This document shows, one piece after another, positions 18,354-26,746 of a DNA stretch of 64,000 nucleotides. The notes beneath the pieces are model-generated. The model saw nothing but the letters and a program-made list of their open reading frames with translations. It was not told the origin of the DNA and did no database searches. The stretch comes from Actinoplanes sp. L3-i22 (GTDB lineage Bacteria > Actinomycetota > Actinomycetes > Mycobacteriales > Micromonosporaceae). The position numbers and the translations under genes are program-made. The DNA is taken from NCBI RefSeq assembly GCF_019704555.1, contig NZ_AP024745.1:10715501-10779500 (forward strand), in the 5' to 3' direction. How positions within the stretch are numbered: position 1 is the stretch's first letter; each line of letters begins with the position of its first letter.

Positions 18354-19184
18354 TTACTCCTGGCCGACCTCGTACCGGACGAACCGGGTGATCTCGATGC
18401 CCGCCTCGGTGGCGATCTGCTTGACCGTCTTCTTGTTGTCGACGACCGAAGCCTGCTCCAGCAGGACGAAGTCCTTGAAGAAGGAGTTCACCCGGCCGTC
18501 GACGATCTTGGTGATCGCCTGCTCGGGCTTGCCCTCCTCGCGAGCGGTCTGCTCGGCGATCCGGCGCTCGGACTCGACGACCTCGGCCGGGACGTCCTCG
18601 CGGGTCAGGTACTTCGGCCGCATCGCGGCGGCCTGCATGCCGATGCCACGGGCATCCGCGTCGGCGGCCTCGTCGTCCTTGCCGGTGTACTCCACCAGCA
18701 CGCCGACCTGCGGCGGCAGGTCCTGCGCCTTGCGGTGCAGGTAGACCGCGACGGTGCCGTCGAGGATCGTGAAGCGGTTCACCACGATCTTCTCACCGAT
18801 CTTGGCGGCGTACTCCTGAACGATGTCGGCGACGGTCTTGCCGTCCTCCAGCGTCGCGGCGAGCAGCCCGGCGGCGTCGGCGATCTTGTTGGCCTCGCCG
18901 AACTCGACGAAGCGCTGACCCAGCGCGACGAAGTCCGGGGTCTTGGCGACGAAGTCAGTCTCACAGTTCAGCTCGAGCAGAGCCCCACCGGAGTGGCTGA
19001 CGATGCCGTTGGCGGCGGTCCGGCCGGCGCGCTTGCCGACGTCCTTCGCACCCTTGATGCGCAGGAACTCGACGGCCTTGTCGAAGTCGCCCGCGGACTC
19101 CTCGAGCGCCTTCTTGCAGTCCATCATGCCGGCACCGGTGAGTTCGCGGAGCTTCTTCACGTCCGCGGCGGTGTAGTTAGCCAT
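18354..19184 (-). CDS. tsf: Translation elongation factor Ts
   Basis: 276 residues. It is the nucleotide-exchange factor for EF-Tu. The N-terminal UBA-like domain holds [19 protein letters not shown], followed by the EF-Tu-contacting motif [12 protein letters not shown]. The C-terminal part carries [13 protein letters not shown] near the dimerisation region. It lies 74 bp after rpsB, separated by a hairpin that may lower its transcription relative to S2. Confidence 0.98.
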   Translation of the reverse strand: MANYTAADVKKLRELTGAGMMDCKKALEESAGDFDKAVEFLRIKGAKDVGKRAGRTAANGIVSHSGGALLELNCETDFVAKTPDFVALGQRFVEFGEANKIADAAGLLAATLEDGKTVADIVQEYAAKIGEKIVVNRFTILDGTVAVYLHRKAQDLPPQVGVLVEYTGKDDEAADADARGIGMQAAAMRPKYLTREDVPAEVVESERRIAEQTAREEGKPEQAITKIVDGRVNSFFKDFVLLEQASVVDNKKTVKQIATEAGIEITRFVRYEVGQE

Positions 19185-19214
19185 GACTCTTCTCTCGATG
19201 TCAGTCGGGAAAAC

Positions 19215-19240
19215 GGCCGCCGCCTTTGACGGCGGCGGCC
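19215..19240 (-). terminator. Intergenic hairpin between rpsB and tsf
   Basis: The perfect 10-bp stem GGCCGCCGCC / GGCGGCGGCC has a 6-nt loop. On the minus strand it is followed by GTTTTCCC. It probably acts as a partial terminator or processing site that sets the S2 to EF-Ts ratio; rpsB-tsf spacers with a terminator are known in other bacteria. Confidence 0.65.
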
Positions 19241-19258
19241 GGAAGCACGTCGGTTGAC

Positions 19259-20167
19259 TTACTCGGCCGGGACGGCGGCAACCGGCTCGGCGACAGCGGC
19301 CGGCTCGGCAGCGACCGGCTCAGCGGCGGCAGCCGGCTCGGCGGCGACGACGGCAGCGGGCTCGTCGGCCTTCTTCTCGGCACCCTCGTAGAGGTCCCGC
19401 TCCCACTCGGGCAGCGGCTCGCCGGCGGCGACGGTGCCCGCCTCGGGCTTCGCGTCCGCGTCACCGCGGTTGCGGCCGGAACGCTGGATCAGGCCGTCGG
19501 CGACCGCGGTCGCGATGACCCGGGTCAGCAGCTCGGCCGAGCGGATCGCGTCGTCGTTGCCCGGGATCGGGAAGTCGACCTCGTCCGGGTCACAGTTGGT
19601 GTCCAGCACCGCGATGACCGGGATGCCCAGCTTGCGGGCCTCGTCGACCGCGATGTGCTCCTTCTTGGTGTCCACGACCCAGATCGCCGACGGCGTCTTG
19701 GTCATGTCCCGGAGGCCACCGAGGGTCTTGGTGAGCTTGGTCTTCTCACGGAAGAGCTGGAGGGTCTCCTTCTTGGTGTAACCCGCGGCGGTGCCGGTCA
19801 GGTCACCCAGGCCCTCGAGCTCCTTCATCCGCTGAAGGCGCTTGTAAACGGTCTGGAAGTTGGTCAGCATGCCGCCGAGCCAACGGTGGTTCACGTACGG
19901 CTGGCCGACCCGCGTCGCCTGCTCGGCGATGGCCTCCTGCGCCTGCTTCTTGGTGCCGACGAAGAGGATGTGACCACCCTCGGCGACGGTGTCCCGCACG
20001 AAGGCGTACGCCTTCTCGATGTACTCGAGAGTCTGGCGCAGGTCGATGATGTAGATGCCGTTACGCTCGGTGAAGATGAAGCGCTTCATCTTCGGGTTCC
20101 AGCGGCGGGTCTGGTGCCCGAAGTGGACACCGCTCTCCAACAGCTGACGCATGGTCACAACGGCCAT
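19259..20167 (-). CDS. rpsB: 30S ribosomal protein S2
   Basis: 302 residues. The S2 core runs from [20 protein letters not shown] through [41 protein letters not shown] and [20 protein letters not shown]. After about residue 250 there is an Ala/Glu/Pro/Val-rich tail ([22 protein letters not shown] and similar), longer than in most phyla but usual in actinobacteria. ATG 20167 gives the family start; the 17 extra upstream codons in frame look non-coding. It is first in the rpsB-tsf-pyrH-frr-cdsA-rlmN-divIVA run. Confidence 0.98.
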   Translation of the reverse strand: MAVVTMRQLLESGVHFGHQTRRWNPKMKRFIFTERNGIYIIDLRQTLEYIEKAYAFVRDTVAEGGHILFVGTKKQAQEAIAEQATRVGQPYVNHRWLGGMLTNFQTVYKRLQRMKELEGLGDLTGTAAGYTKKETLQLFREKTKLTKTLGGLRDMTKTPSAIWVVDTKKEHIAVDEARKLGIPVIAVLDTNCDPDEVDFPIPGNDDAIRSAELLTRVIATAVADGLIQRSGRNRGDADAKPEAGTVAAGEPLPEWERDLYEGAEKKADEPAAVVAAEPAAAAEPVAAEPAAVAEPVAAVPAE

Positions 20168-20199
20168 GGTGGTGCTCCCTGATCTGCCCTGGTTGTCAC

Positions 20200-20216
20200 G
20201 CTCACCGGCGGTGAGC
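20200..20216 (-). promoter_or_regulatory. Leader hairpin upstream of rpsB
   Basis: The 7-bp perfect stem GCTCACC / GGTGAGC with a 3-nt loop lies 33 bp upstream of the rpsB start, within its presumed 5' leader. rpsB leaders are autoregulated by S2 in other bacteria; whether this hairpin takes part is a guess. Confidence 0.4.
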
Positions 20217-20364
20217 ATCCTGGCGCCCGGTCAGCGGCCGCAGTCGGGCCCGAAGATCATCGGGACCAGGGAGGGCCGTTGCCGCCGAACCGGCTCGCCA
20301 GGAACAGCGATCGGGACGGTCGGAGGGCGCGCGAGGTCGACCGCGTGGGCGGTCGCCGGGTCCA

Positions 20365-20391
20365 AGCATACGCCAACCCGATTTTTGGCAA
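20365..20391 (-). promoter_or_regulatory. Candidate promoter of rpsB
   Basis: On the minus strand TTGCCA (20391-20386) and TATGCT (20370-20365) form a -35/-10 pair with a 15-bp spacer, slightly short. It lies about 200 bp upstream of rpsB, leaving a long leader typical of ribosomal operons. No gene is seen between 20168 and 20419. Confidence 0.4.
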
Positions 20392-20419
20392 GCCCCGGCC
20401 CGTTTGCCGGCCGCTTCGC

Positions 20420-21040
20420 TCAGGAAACTGCCAGGCCTGCGGCCAAGAGCAAGATCAAACCAATTGGCACGTACGCCGTGGGCGTGCGCAACCACGCACT
20501 GCGATCCGTCCGCACGGCGCCGCTCCCGGCCGCCGCGAACAGGCCGAAGCCGGTGAGCGCCAGGCCGAGCGTGAGCAGGACCGCGGGGACGATCCCACCG
20601 GCCGTCGGCTTGGCGGCGAACGTGGCGGTCATCAGCAGCCGCAGCACCGGGACGAACAGGACGAGCACCCCGATCGCCACGATCACCGACGAGAGCGGGC
20701 GGCGCTTCGCGGTGACCGGCGGGGCCAGGGCGGTCGGCTCGTTCGGGACCGGCGGCGGGGCCGGCGGCAACTCCCGCTGCCGCTGGGGCTGCGGCGGAGG
20801 CGGCGGGATCGTCGGGTACTCCGGGCCGCGGATCGGGATGCGGCCGGACTCGTACGGGCCGCGCGGCTCGGGCTCGGCGGGGCGCTGCTCGGGCAGCCGG
20901 ACACCGCCGGTGTCGTAGGCGTCCTCCCGCAGCGCGTGCGAGCCGGAGGCCTCCGGCTCGTTCGGGTACCGGGGTGGATCGGTGTACCGGCTGCCGGAGT
21001 ACCAGCTCGGGGCGGACTCGTCCGCGTAACGATGCTCCAC
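20420..21040 (-). CDS. Proline-rich membrane protein of unknown function
   Basis: 206 residues from GTG 21040 (GTG 21088 would add 16). The first 110 residues are Pro/Glu/Arg-rich and disordered (for example IRGPEYPTIPPPPPQPQRQ). Three hydrophobic helices follow: SVIVAIGVLVLFVPVLRLLM, IVPAVLLTLGLALTGFGLFA and the C-terminal VPIGLILLLAAGLAVS. No domain was recognised. Proline-rich cytoplasmic heads with a short membrane anchor are common in actinobacterial envelope proteins. It sits between rpsB and yraN, on the same strand as rpsB, at the left edge of the inverted block. Confidence 0.75.
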   Translation of the reverse strand: MEHRYADESAPSWYSGSRYTDPPRYPNEPEASGSHALREDAYDTGGVRLPEQRPAEPEPRGPYESGRIPIRGPEYPTIPPPPPQPQRQRELPPAPPPVPNEPTALAPPVTAKRRPLSSVIVAIGVLVLFVPVLRLLMTATFAAKPTAGGIVPAVLLTLGLALTGFGLFAAAGSGAVRTDRSAWLRTPTAYVPIGLILLLAAGLAVS

Positions 21041-21116
21041 GGATTCGCACCGTAGGCGACCGCGGGCGTTCAGGCCACAGCCAGGCACATATCACACCTC
21101 ATCGGTGACCGTTCGG

Positions 21117-21142
21117 GAATCCACAGTGACGCTCTGTCCACA
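21117..21142 (-). promoter_or_regulatory. Paired DnaA-box-like element (minus-strand orientation)
   Basis: GAATCCACA (21117-21125) and CTGTCCACA (21134-21142) start 17 bp apart, the spacing also seen at 3060 and 30393. TGTCCACAGGCCGGGTCGTCG (21135-21155) matches the complement of 30380-30400 at 19 of 21 positions. The site lies between the divergent membrane protein and yraN. Confidence 0.5.
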
Positions 21143-21185
21143 GGCCGGGTCGTCGCGGGCGGCCGTTCCTGCCACGGTCCGCGGC

Positions 21186-21545
21186 ATGACGACTCAGCGG
21201 CAGGCGATCGGGGCGTACGGCGAACGACTCGCCGCCCGGCATCTGGAGGAACACGGGCTGCGCATCCTGGCCCGCAACTGGCGATGCGCGGACGGCGAGG
21301 TCGACCTGATCCTGCGGGACGGGGACGACGTGGTGTTCTGCGAGGTCAAGACACGGCGGACGGGAACCTTCGGGCCACCGGCCGCCGCGGTCGACCCGCG
21401 GAAGGTCAAGAAGTTGCGGCAGCTGGCGCTGCGGTGGCTGGCCGAGTCCGGGACGTACGCGCCGCGGATCCGGTTCGACGTGGTGGAGGTGCTGCCGCAG
21501 CCGCGGGGGGCCAGCCGGGTGGTGCACATTCGGGCGGCGTTCTGA
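21186..21545 (+). CDS. YraN/UPF0102 family nuclease-fold protein
   Basis: 119 residues with a restriction-endonuclease-like fold. It has GAYGERLAARHLEEHG at the start, then NWRCADGEVDLILRDGDDVVFCEVKTRR, which carries the E-x-D...ExK catalytic pattern. The function is unsettled; a role with DNA processing is suggested by constant linkage to comM and dprA. ATG 21186 is the conserved start; 27 extra codons upstream cross the DnaA-box-like element. The stop overlaps the comM start as TGATG. Confidence 0.92.
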   Translation: MTTQRQAIGAYGERLAARHLEEHGLRILARNWRCADGEVDLILRDGDDVVFCEVKTRRTGTFGPPAAAVDPRKVKKLRQLALRWLAESGTYAPRIRFDVVEVLPQPRGASRVVHIRAAF

Positions 21546-23182
21546 TGAGTTATGCCCGAGTGCTCTGCGTGGGCCTGGTCGGCGTCGGCGGCCGCCTGGT
21601 CGAGGTCGAAGCCGACCTCTCCCAAGGCCTGCCCACCGTGGTGCTGACCGGCCTGCCGGACGCCGCCCTGCACCAGGCCCGGGATCGGGTCCGCGCGGCG
21701 GTGGTCAACAGCGGCCGCGAGTGGCCCAATCGCCGCATCACGGTGAATCTGCTGCCGGCCGCACTGCCGAAGCACGGCAGCAGCTTCGATCTGGCGATCG
21801 CGGCGGCTCTGCTCGCCGGGGCCGGCGATCTCCCCGCCGAGCCGTTGGAGGGCGTCGTCCTCCTCGGCGAGCTGGGCCTGGACGGCGCGGTCCGCCCGGT
21901 GCGCGGTGTGCTCCCGATGGTGGCGGCCGCCGCCCGGGCCGGAATCACCCGGGTGATCGTGCCGCTGGCCAACGCCCGCGAAGCGACCGTGGTGCCCGGG
22001 GTGACCGTGCGCGCCGTCGACTCGCTGCGCCGCCTGGTCGACTTCGTGAACGGTGCCGACCAGCTGCTCGAACCACCGCCGGAATCGCCGCCGCCGGCCC
22101 ACACCGGCCCCGATCTGGCCGACGTCGCCGGCCAGTCGTTCGGGCGGTACGCGTTGGAGATCGCCGCCGCGGGCGGCCACCATCTCGCGCTGCTGGGGCC
22201 GCCCGGCGCGGGCAAGACGATGCTCGCGGAACGGCTCCCGTCGATCCTGCCCGCCCTGAACGACGAGGCAGCGCTCGAGGTCACCGCGTTGCAGTCGATC
22301 GCGGGGGTGCTCCCGCCGGACATCGGCCTGGTGCGGCAGCCGCCCTACCAGGCCCCACACCACAGCTCCAGTCTCGCGGCGCTGATCGGCGGGGGCAGCG
22401 GGCTGGCCCGCCCCGGGGCGCTCTCCCTGGCCCATCGGGGCGTTTTGTTCCTGGACGAGGCCCCCGAAATCGCGAGGAGCACGCTGCAGGCGTTGCGGCA
22501 GCCGCTGGAGAGCGGGCGGGTCGTGCTGGCCCGGTCCCGCGGCACGACCGAATACCCCGCGCAGGTTCAGTTGGTGATGGCCTCCAACCCCTGCCCGTGC
22601 GCCACCGCGGATCAGCGCTGCACCTGCAGTCCCGTCGTGCGACGCCGCTACCTGGGCAGGCTCTCCGGGCCCCTGCTGGACCGGATCGACATGAAGGTCG
22701 ACCTCCTCCCGATGCGAGCCGCGCAGTTGATCACGACAACGGTGCCGGCCGAGTCCTCCACGGCTGTCGCGGCCCGCGTCCGCCGAGCCCGGGACGCCGC
22801 CGCAGAACGCTGGAAGGAGTACCGATGGCAGGTCAACGCCGAGGTGCCGGGACCACGCCTGCGGCGGCCACCCTGGCTGCTGCCCGCCAAGGACACCGCG
22901 GCGCTGCGGACCGCGCTGGATCGGGGAACGGTCTCGGCACGAGGATTCGATCGGGTGCTGCGGCTGGCGTGGACCATCGCCGACCTCGACGGGCGCGACC
23001 GGCCCCGCGGGGAGGATGTGGCGGAAGCACTGCAGTTGCGGACCGGCATCACCGGACCGGCCGCCGCGGTGACCTCGGCCAAGCGGCTGTGGCTCGCTGA
23101 CGTGCCTTCCTCCGGCACCCCGGACGGCGTCGCGGACTCACTTGCCGCCTTGCCCGGCGCCGATTCGCAGGTGGCGCGATGA
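21545..23182 (+). CDS. ComM/YifB-family Mg-chelatase-like AAA+ ATPase
   Basis: 545 residues. An N-terminal Lon-protease-like domain (MSYARVLCVGLVGVGGRLVEV; TVVLTGLPDAALHQARDRV) is followed by an AAA+ Mg-chelatase domain with Walker A GPPGAGKTM (about 218-226), Walker B GVLFLDEAPE and the Cys-rich NPCPCATADQRCTC insertion. The C-terminal helical domain contains SARGFDRVLRLAWTIADLD. ComM drives branch migration during natural transformation in Gram-negatives; its role in actinobacteria is unproven. ATG 21545 overlaps the yraN stop, and the 3' end overlaps dprA as ATGA. Confidence 0.94.
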   Translation: MSYARVLCVGLVGVGGRLVEVEADLSQGLPTVVLTGLPDAALHQARDRVRAAVVNSGREWPNRRITVNLLPAALPKHGSSFDLAIAAALLAGAGDLPAEPLEGVVLLGELGLDGAVRPVRGVLPMVAAAARAGITRVIVPLANAREATVVPGVTVRAVDSLRRLVDFVNGADQLLEPPPESPPPAHTGPDLADVAGQSFGRYALEIAAAGGHHLALLGPPGAGKTMLAERLPSILPALNDEAALEVTALQSIAGVLPPDIGLVRQPPYQAPHHSSSLAALIGGGSGLARPGALSLAHRGVLFLDEAPEIARSTLQALRQPLESGRVVLARSRGTTEYPAQVQLVMASNPCPCATADQRCTCSPVVRRRYLGRLSGPLLDRIDMKVDLLPMRAAQLITTTVPAESSTAVAARVRRARDAAAERWKEYRWQVNAEVPGPRLRRPPWLLPAKDTAALRTALDRGTVSARGFDRVLRLAWTIADLDGRDRPRGEDVAEALQLRTGITGPAAAVTSAKRLWLADVPSSGTPDGVADSLAALPGADSQVAR

Positions 23183-24354
23183 GCGAGCCCGGGAGTCACG
23201 CCGATCGGATGGCCAGGGCGGCGCTCACCTGGCTGGCGGAGCCGGGGAATCGGGCGGTCTGGACGCTGGTTCAGCGGGTCGGGGCGCCGGCCGCGCTGGA
23301 GCGGCTGCTGGCCGGGAACCTGCCGGACAAGTGGCTGCAGGCGGCGATCTCGGCCCGGACCGCCGCCGGGGACGCCCGGCAGATGGCCGAGGAGGCGATG
23401 AGCCGGGCCGACGAGGTCGGTGCCCGGCTGGTGGTGCCGTCCGACCCGGAGTGGCCGGCCCGGGTGGACGCGCTGGCCAGGCTGGAGATCGACAGCGGCT
23501 CCCGGGTGAACCGGGACACCCGGCCGCCGCTCTGCTTCTGGGTGCGCGGCGAACTACGGCTCGGCGCGGCCCTGGACCGGTCGGTGGCGATCGTCGGGGC
23601 GCGGGCGTCGACCGGATACGGGACCTACGTGACCAACGATCTGGCGTACGGACTGGCCGAGAAGGGCTGGACCGTGGTGTCGGGCGGCGCCTGCGGGATC
23701 GACGCGGCGGCTCACCGGGCGGCGCTCGCCGCCGACGGCGTGACCGTGTCCGTGCTGGCCTGTGGCGTGGACCGGCCGTACCCCGTACTGAATGCGGAGA
23801 TGTTCGCCCAGATCGCCGAGCGCGGTCTGCTGATCAGTGAGTGGCCACCGGGCGCCGAGCCGCTGAGGCACCGCTTCCTGATCCGGAACCGGGTGATCGC
23901 GGCGGCCACCGCGGGCACGGTCGTGGTCGAGGCCGCGGCGCGCAGTGGCGCCACCCAGACGATGAGCCGGGTGCTGGCCCTGGACCGGCCCGCGATGGTC
24001 GTGCCGGGGCCGGTGACCTCGGCGATGTCGGTGGGCTGCCACGAGTTGTTGCGGAAACATCCGTACACGCGGCTGGTCACCTCGGTCGCCGACGTGCTGG
24101 AGGAGGTCGGCCGGATCGGCGAGTACCTGGAGCCGCCGCCGCGCGGGCGCGAGCGGGTCCGGGACCGGCTGGACGAGGAGTCGGCGCTGATCATGGAGGC
24201 GCTGCCCCGGCGCGGGGCGGTGAGCGCGGAGGAGATCGCGGCCGAGGCGCGGCTGGATCTGCGGACGGTGCTCCGGCGTCTGTCCCTGTTGGAGGCCGCG
24301 GGTTTGGTGGTGCGGACCGAGTCCGGAATCACGCTCGCGCGGCGGGGTGGTTAG
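23179..24354 (+). CDS. dprA: DNA-processing protein DprA
   Basis: 391 residues. An N-terminal helical (SAM-like) region is followed by the Rossmann-fold core: VAIVGARASTGYGTYVTNDLAYG, WTVVSGGACGIDAAAHRAAL, SVLACGVDRPYPVLN, RNRVIAAATAGTVVVEAAARSGA. The C-terminal winged helix begins about residue 325 (EESALIMEALPRRGAVS). DprA loads RecA onto incoming single-stranded DNA. The start overlaps the comM stop. After it the conserved synteny breaks: the accessory cassette follows instead of the sigma factor or xerC expected from relatives. Confidence 0.96.
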   Translation: MSEPGSHADRMARAALTWLAEPGNRAVWTLVQRVGAPAALERLLAGNLPDKWLQAAISARTAAGDARQMAEEAMSRADEVGARLVVPSDPEWPARVDALARLEIDSGSRVNRDTRPPLCFWVRGELRLGAALDRSVAIVGARASTGYGTYVTNDLAYGLAEKGWTVVSGGACGIDAAAHRAALAADGVTVSVLACGVDRPYPVLNAEMFAQIAERGLLISEWPPGAEPLRHRFLIRNRVIAAATAGTVVVEAAARSGATQTMSRVLALDRPAMVVPGPVTSAMSVGCHELLRKHPYTRLVTSVADVLEEVGRIGEYLEPPPRGRERVRDRLDEESALIMEALPRRGAVSAEEIAAEARLDLRTVLRRLSLLEAAGLVVRTESGITLARRGG

Positions 24355-24601
24355 TCACGTGGACTCCGTCACCCGTTCGGGGGAAATCCTCGAAGTTCTC
24401 CGGCGCCCGGAATGTCGCTGTTCCCGCCGCGAAGCGGATCGTCCGCAGTGGACCAGGCCGGCCGCGGTCCCACCCTTCACCACGGTCCCCACCACGGCTT
24501 TCACCGCGAATCATTGCGGAAACTTTGTGTCAGGGTCGCGGGGTCACGCGGCGGCCGGGACGCTTGGCGCGCGCCGGCCGTCGCGTACCGAACAGAGGCG
24601 A
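24355..24601. other. Intergenic stretch at the dprA/cassette junction
   Basis: 247 bp without a supported gene between convergent dprA and the AlpA-like regulator. Its GC content is lower than that of its neighbours, with short AT-rich pieces around 24505-24535. No terminator with a clear stem was found. It could be a junction scar of the accessory insertion. Confidence 0.5.
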
Positions 24602-24811
24602 TCAGTCCTCGGATTCATCCAGGTCACGACGGTGGACCTTCATCCAGGCCTCGACGTCCTCGGTCAGCCACACCTTGCCCTGAGCCAGATCGGCAGCCGG
24701 CTTGGGAAAGTCCGCACGGCTGGTGATCTGGTACGCCCGCTGACGGCTCACACCGCCCAGGCGGATACGGATCTCGTGTGCGCCCATGAGGCGGATCGGC
24801 TTCACTCCCAC
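24602..24811 (-). CDS. AlpA/MerR-type helix-turn-helix DNA-binding protein
   Basis: 69 residues. A single winged HTH reads MGAHEIRIRLGGVSRQRAYQ, then ITSRADFPKPAADLAQGKVWL and TEDVEAWMKVHR. This is the compact HTH_17/AlpA-like fold used by excisionases and small regulators of mobile elements. GTG 24811 is preceded by TACGGT (a TANNNT -10 box) 7 nt upstream, suggesting a leaderless mRNA; ATG 24787 inside the frame is the alternative. It is divergent from the Gly/Ala/Asp-rich gene and probably controls the shared 84-bp region. As I recall, similar small HTH genes accompany this cassette in other Micromonosporaceae. Confidence 0.88.
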   Translation of the reverse strand: MGVKPIRLMGAHEIRIRLGGVSRQRAYQITSRADFPKPAADLAQGKVWLTEDVEAWMKVHRRDLDESED

Positions 24812-24818
24812 ATGATCG

Positions 24819-24888
24819 ACCGTAGGCGCGGGACTATTAGGCGCTCAGCAGGTTGGCGGGAGACAGCTAGTCGTACGTTCACTAGGAT
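24819..24888. promoter_or_regulatory. Divergent leaderless promoters
   Basis: On the minus strand TACGGT (24824-24819) ends 7 nt before GTG 24811. On the plus strand TAGGAT (24883-24888) ends 7 nt before ATG 24896. Both fit actinobacterial -10 boxes that place +1 at the start codon. The motif CTAG occurs at 24867, 24882 and 24899, around the plus-strand promoter. Confidence 0.55.
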
Positions 24889-24895
24889 CTCCGCC

Positions 24896-25762
24896 ATGAC
24901 TAGACGTCGCATGACAACTGGACAGGTGCCTTTTTCCCCACGTCATCGTCGCGACTGGCGGACTCTGTGGCGCCGCTGCCGCTGCGGCCTGAAGGCCCCG
25001 TGCATCGACCGTTTGGTGCCGGCGCCGGCGAAGCCCTACCCGCCGGGGGACGCTCCGCAGCGCCGGGCCGTGGTCGCCCATTCCGACAATGCGTCTCCGG
25101 ACCGGCAAAAGCCCCGGCTGTCGGCGCCGCCGCGGGTGGAGGTTCCCCGGCAGCGCCAGGGCCCGGGCGTCCACAACGGGCGGCCGGTGTCCACCGAGCG
25201 CGAGACCGACGATCCGCATGACAACCATTCCCCCGGCCGGGACGGCGCCGCCCCCGCCCGGGACGGAGGCGACCCCGGCCAAGGCGGCGGCGACTCCGGC
25301 CAAGACGGGGGCAGCGGAGAGGCTGGTCCGCGGCCAGACGGGGGCAATGGAGAGATGGGTGGGCGGCCAAGCGAGGGCGGCGGAGATACAGGTGCGTGGG
25401 CGGACGCGGGCGGTGCGGAGGCCGGCGGTGCAGACGCGGGCCGTGCGGACGCGGGCGGTGCGGACGCGGGCCGTGCAGACGCGGGCGGTGCGGAGGCGGG
25501 CGCGGGCGGTGCGGAGGCGGGCGCGGGCGGTGCGGAGGCGGGCGCGGGCGGCGGGCAGCGCGCGGTTCGGGGAGGGCCTGGGGAGACAGCGGGCGGGCAG
25601 GACGGGCGGCCGGTGGGGCGAGCTTCGGTGCCGCGGCCGCGGACCAGGCACCTGGAGGCGAACGTGGGACGCGCCGGGAACCTGACGCCCGGGCAGCGGC
25701 ATCGGACGGTCTGCAACGACCCGTTCAAGAACCATTTGCACCGCCGTCGCCACCAGCGCTGA
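24896..25762 (+). CDS. Cys-motif protein with Gly/Ala/Asp-rich repeats (cassette protein 1)
   Basis: 288 residues in three parts. The basic N-terminus (residues 1-45) reads MTTGQVPFSPRHRRDWRTLW then RRCRCGLKAPCIDR, a CxCx5C pattern that could bind zinc. The middle (about 95-235) is low complexity, with repeats such as GADAGRADAGG and GAEAGAG encoded by 15-bp DNA units (25400-25555). The C-terminus (about 255-288) returns to conserved-looking text, NVGRAGNLTPGQRHRTVCND. I recall a family with this same head and tail in Micromonosporaceae but know no function. The start is leaderless-type. Codon use in the middle is dominated by repeat expansion. Confidence 0.75.
   Translation: MTRRRMTTGQVPFSPRHRRDWRTLWRRCRCGLKAPCIDRLVPAPAKPYPPGDAPQRRAVVAHSDNASPDRQKPRLSAPPRVEVPRQRQGPGVHNGRPVSTERETDDPHDNHSPGRDGAAPARDGGDPGQGGGDSGQDGGSGEAGPRPDGGNGEMGGRPSEGGGDTGAWADAGGAEAGGADAGRADAGGADAGRADAGGAEAGAGGAEAGAGGAEAGAGGGQRAVRGGPGETAGGQDGRPVGRASVPRPRTRHLEANVGRAGNLTPGQRHRTVCNDPFKNHLHRRRHQR
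25400..25555 (+). repeat. In-frame 15-bp repeats encoding Gly-Ala-Asp/Glu units
   Basis: Units like GCGGACGCGGGCGGT and GCGGAGGCGGGCGCG recur about ten times in frame. They encode alternating GGADA, GRADA and GAEAGAG blocks. Confidence 0.8.
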
Positions 25763-25843
25763 GCAGCACATCAAGGAACTTTGGCGCCGGGGGCCGACCG
25801 GCGCGTGAGGCGTAAGCGAAATTACTGAGGGGCACCGCCGGGC

Positions 25844-25930
25844 ATGAGCTCGCGGATCCGGGCCTTCGGAGGGAAGCCACGGACACGGGACGGCCACGAC
25901 GGGCCCGGCCGGATTCGGGGGCACCGTTGA
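25844..25930 (+). CDS. Possible 28-residue basic peptide coupled to the next gene
   Basis: ATG 25844 opens a frame of 28 codons rich in Arg and Gly (starts MSSRIRAFGG). Its TGA (25928-25930) overlaps the TTG start at 25927 as TTGA. GAGGGG lies 11 bp upstream of the ATG. It may be a real small cassette protein or a coupling leader for the TTG start. It is too short to support by composition alone. Confidence 0.35.
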   Translation: MSSRIRAFGGKPRTRDGHDGPGRIRGHR

Positions 25931-26157
25931 CCACCGCACAAGAAGCCGAACACCTGCACGACCGGCCGGATTGGAACTGCCGCATCTGCGGCGGCGCCTG
26001 GCCGTGCTCCGACGCGCGGGCCAAACTCCTGTACGAGTACCGCGCTTTCCCGTCGCTGCTGCGGATCTACATGTCGAATCAGATGTACGAGGCCCTTGAG
26101 GACATGGCCGTCGACGAGCCGGTGAACCTGTACGAACGCTTCCTGGCCTGGGCCTGA
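25927..26157 (+). CDS. Small Cys-rich protein (CxxCxxxxPC) of the accessory cassette (cassette protein 2)
   Basis: 76 residues from TTG 25927. After an acidic/His head (EAEHLHDRPDW) comes NCRICGGAWPCSDARAKLL, with three Cys in a CxxCx4C pattern that suggests a small metal site. The rest is helical: EYRAFPSLLRIYMSNQMYEA, then ending NLYERFLAWA. I recall similar proteins (sometimes misnamed flavin reductase) next to the same partners in Micromonosporaceae; nothing in the sequence supports flavin reduction. The TTG start is weak, but the frame and conserved ending are convincing. Confidence 0.8.
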   Translation: MTTAQEAEHLHDRPDWNCRICGGAWPCSDARAKLLYEYRAFPSLLRIYMSNQMYEALEDMAVDEPVNLYERFLAWA

Positions 26158-26199
26158 CAAAACCCTCCTGACCAGCCGCCATCCCTCCTGATCAGCCAC

Positions 26200-26263
26200 T
26201 GCCCAACCTCGACCGGGAGGCAGCCCTCGCACACGACGCGGGCAGCGCAGGCGAGGTTGGGCA
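26200..26263. terminator. 12-bp inverted repeat after the Cys-rich gene
   Basis: TGCCCAACCTCG (26200-26211) and CGAGGTTGGGCA (26252-26263) are perfect complements with a 40-nt loop, 42 bp after the stop. It lacks a T-run. It may be a terminator, or an inverted pair left by rearrangement. Confidence 0.45.
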
Positions 26264-26440
26264 CGGCCAGCGCAACGAGCACACGCACAGCCCGAGCGGC
26301 CACAGTTGGCGTCGGCGGCCGGGCCACGTTGGGCCGCGGCCTGGACTGGGCAGGGCCGAGCCTGGCGTGCGGCGGAGCCGGACATGCGGCGCGTTAGCTG
26401 AACCATCCGGGAGAGCTGTGCCGAGCGAACTGTGCCGGGC

Positions 26441-26500
26441 GGCCGGAGTCGGAGTCGGCTGACCGGAGTCGGAGTCGGCTGACCGGAGTCGGAGTCGGCT
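26441..26500. repeat. Three-copy 20-bp tandem repeat
   Basis: GACCGGAGTCGGAGTCGGCT is repeated at 26461 and 26481, with a one-base variant at 26441. Each unit holds two GGAGTC hexamers. The whole gap 26158-26710 (550 bp) has no supported gene. Confidence 0.9.
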
Positions 26501-26710
26501 GCCTGGAGCGGGGCTGGCCGGAGCGGCGGGGCTGGCTGGGGTGGAGTCCCGGTGGCTGAGGGTGGGCGAGGGTGGCGAGCGGGCGGCGGTCGCGCCCAGC
26601 AGTCGCGTTGGACCGGCCTGGCAAAACCGTCGCCCGCTCTTCCGTCCCGGGGTGGCTGGGCCGCTGCGGGGCGGTGGGTCCATCATAGTTTCATTGGGCT
26701 GTAGGTACAA

Positions 26711-26739
26711 CGTGACGGATCATCGTGGTCACGTAAAAT
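26711..26739 (+). promoter_or_regulatory. Leaderless promoter and likely operator of the GntR gene
   Basis: TAAAAT (26734-26739) ends 7 nt before ATG 26747. The perfect dyad CGTGAC (26711-26716) / GTCACG (26728-26733) lies just upstream, overlapping the -35 position and abutting the -10. This is a natural site for self-repression by the GntR protein. Confidence 0.6.
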
Positions 26740-26746
26740 ACTTGCC

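Noticed and set aside
26192..26710. Minus-strand 172-residue frame in the cassette gap
   Set aside because: Its Ser/Pro/Arg-rich text comes from translating the 20-bp tandem repeats, and there is no ribosome site or domain.
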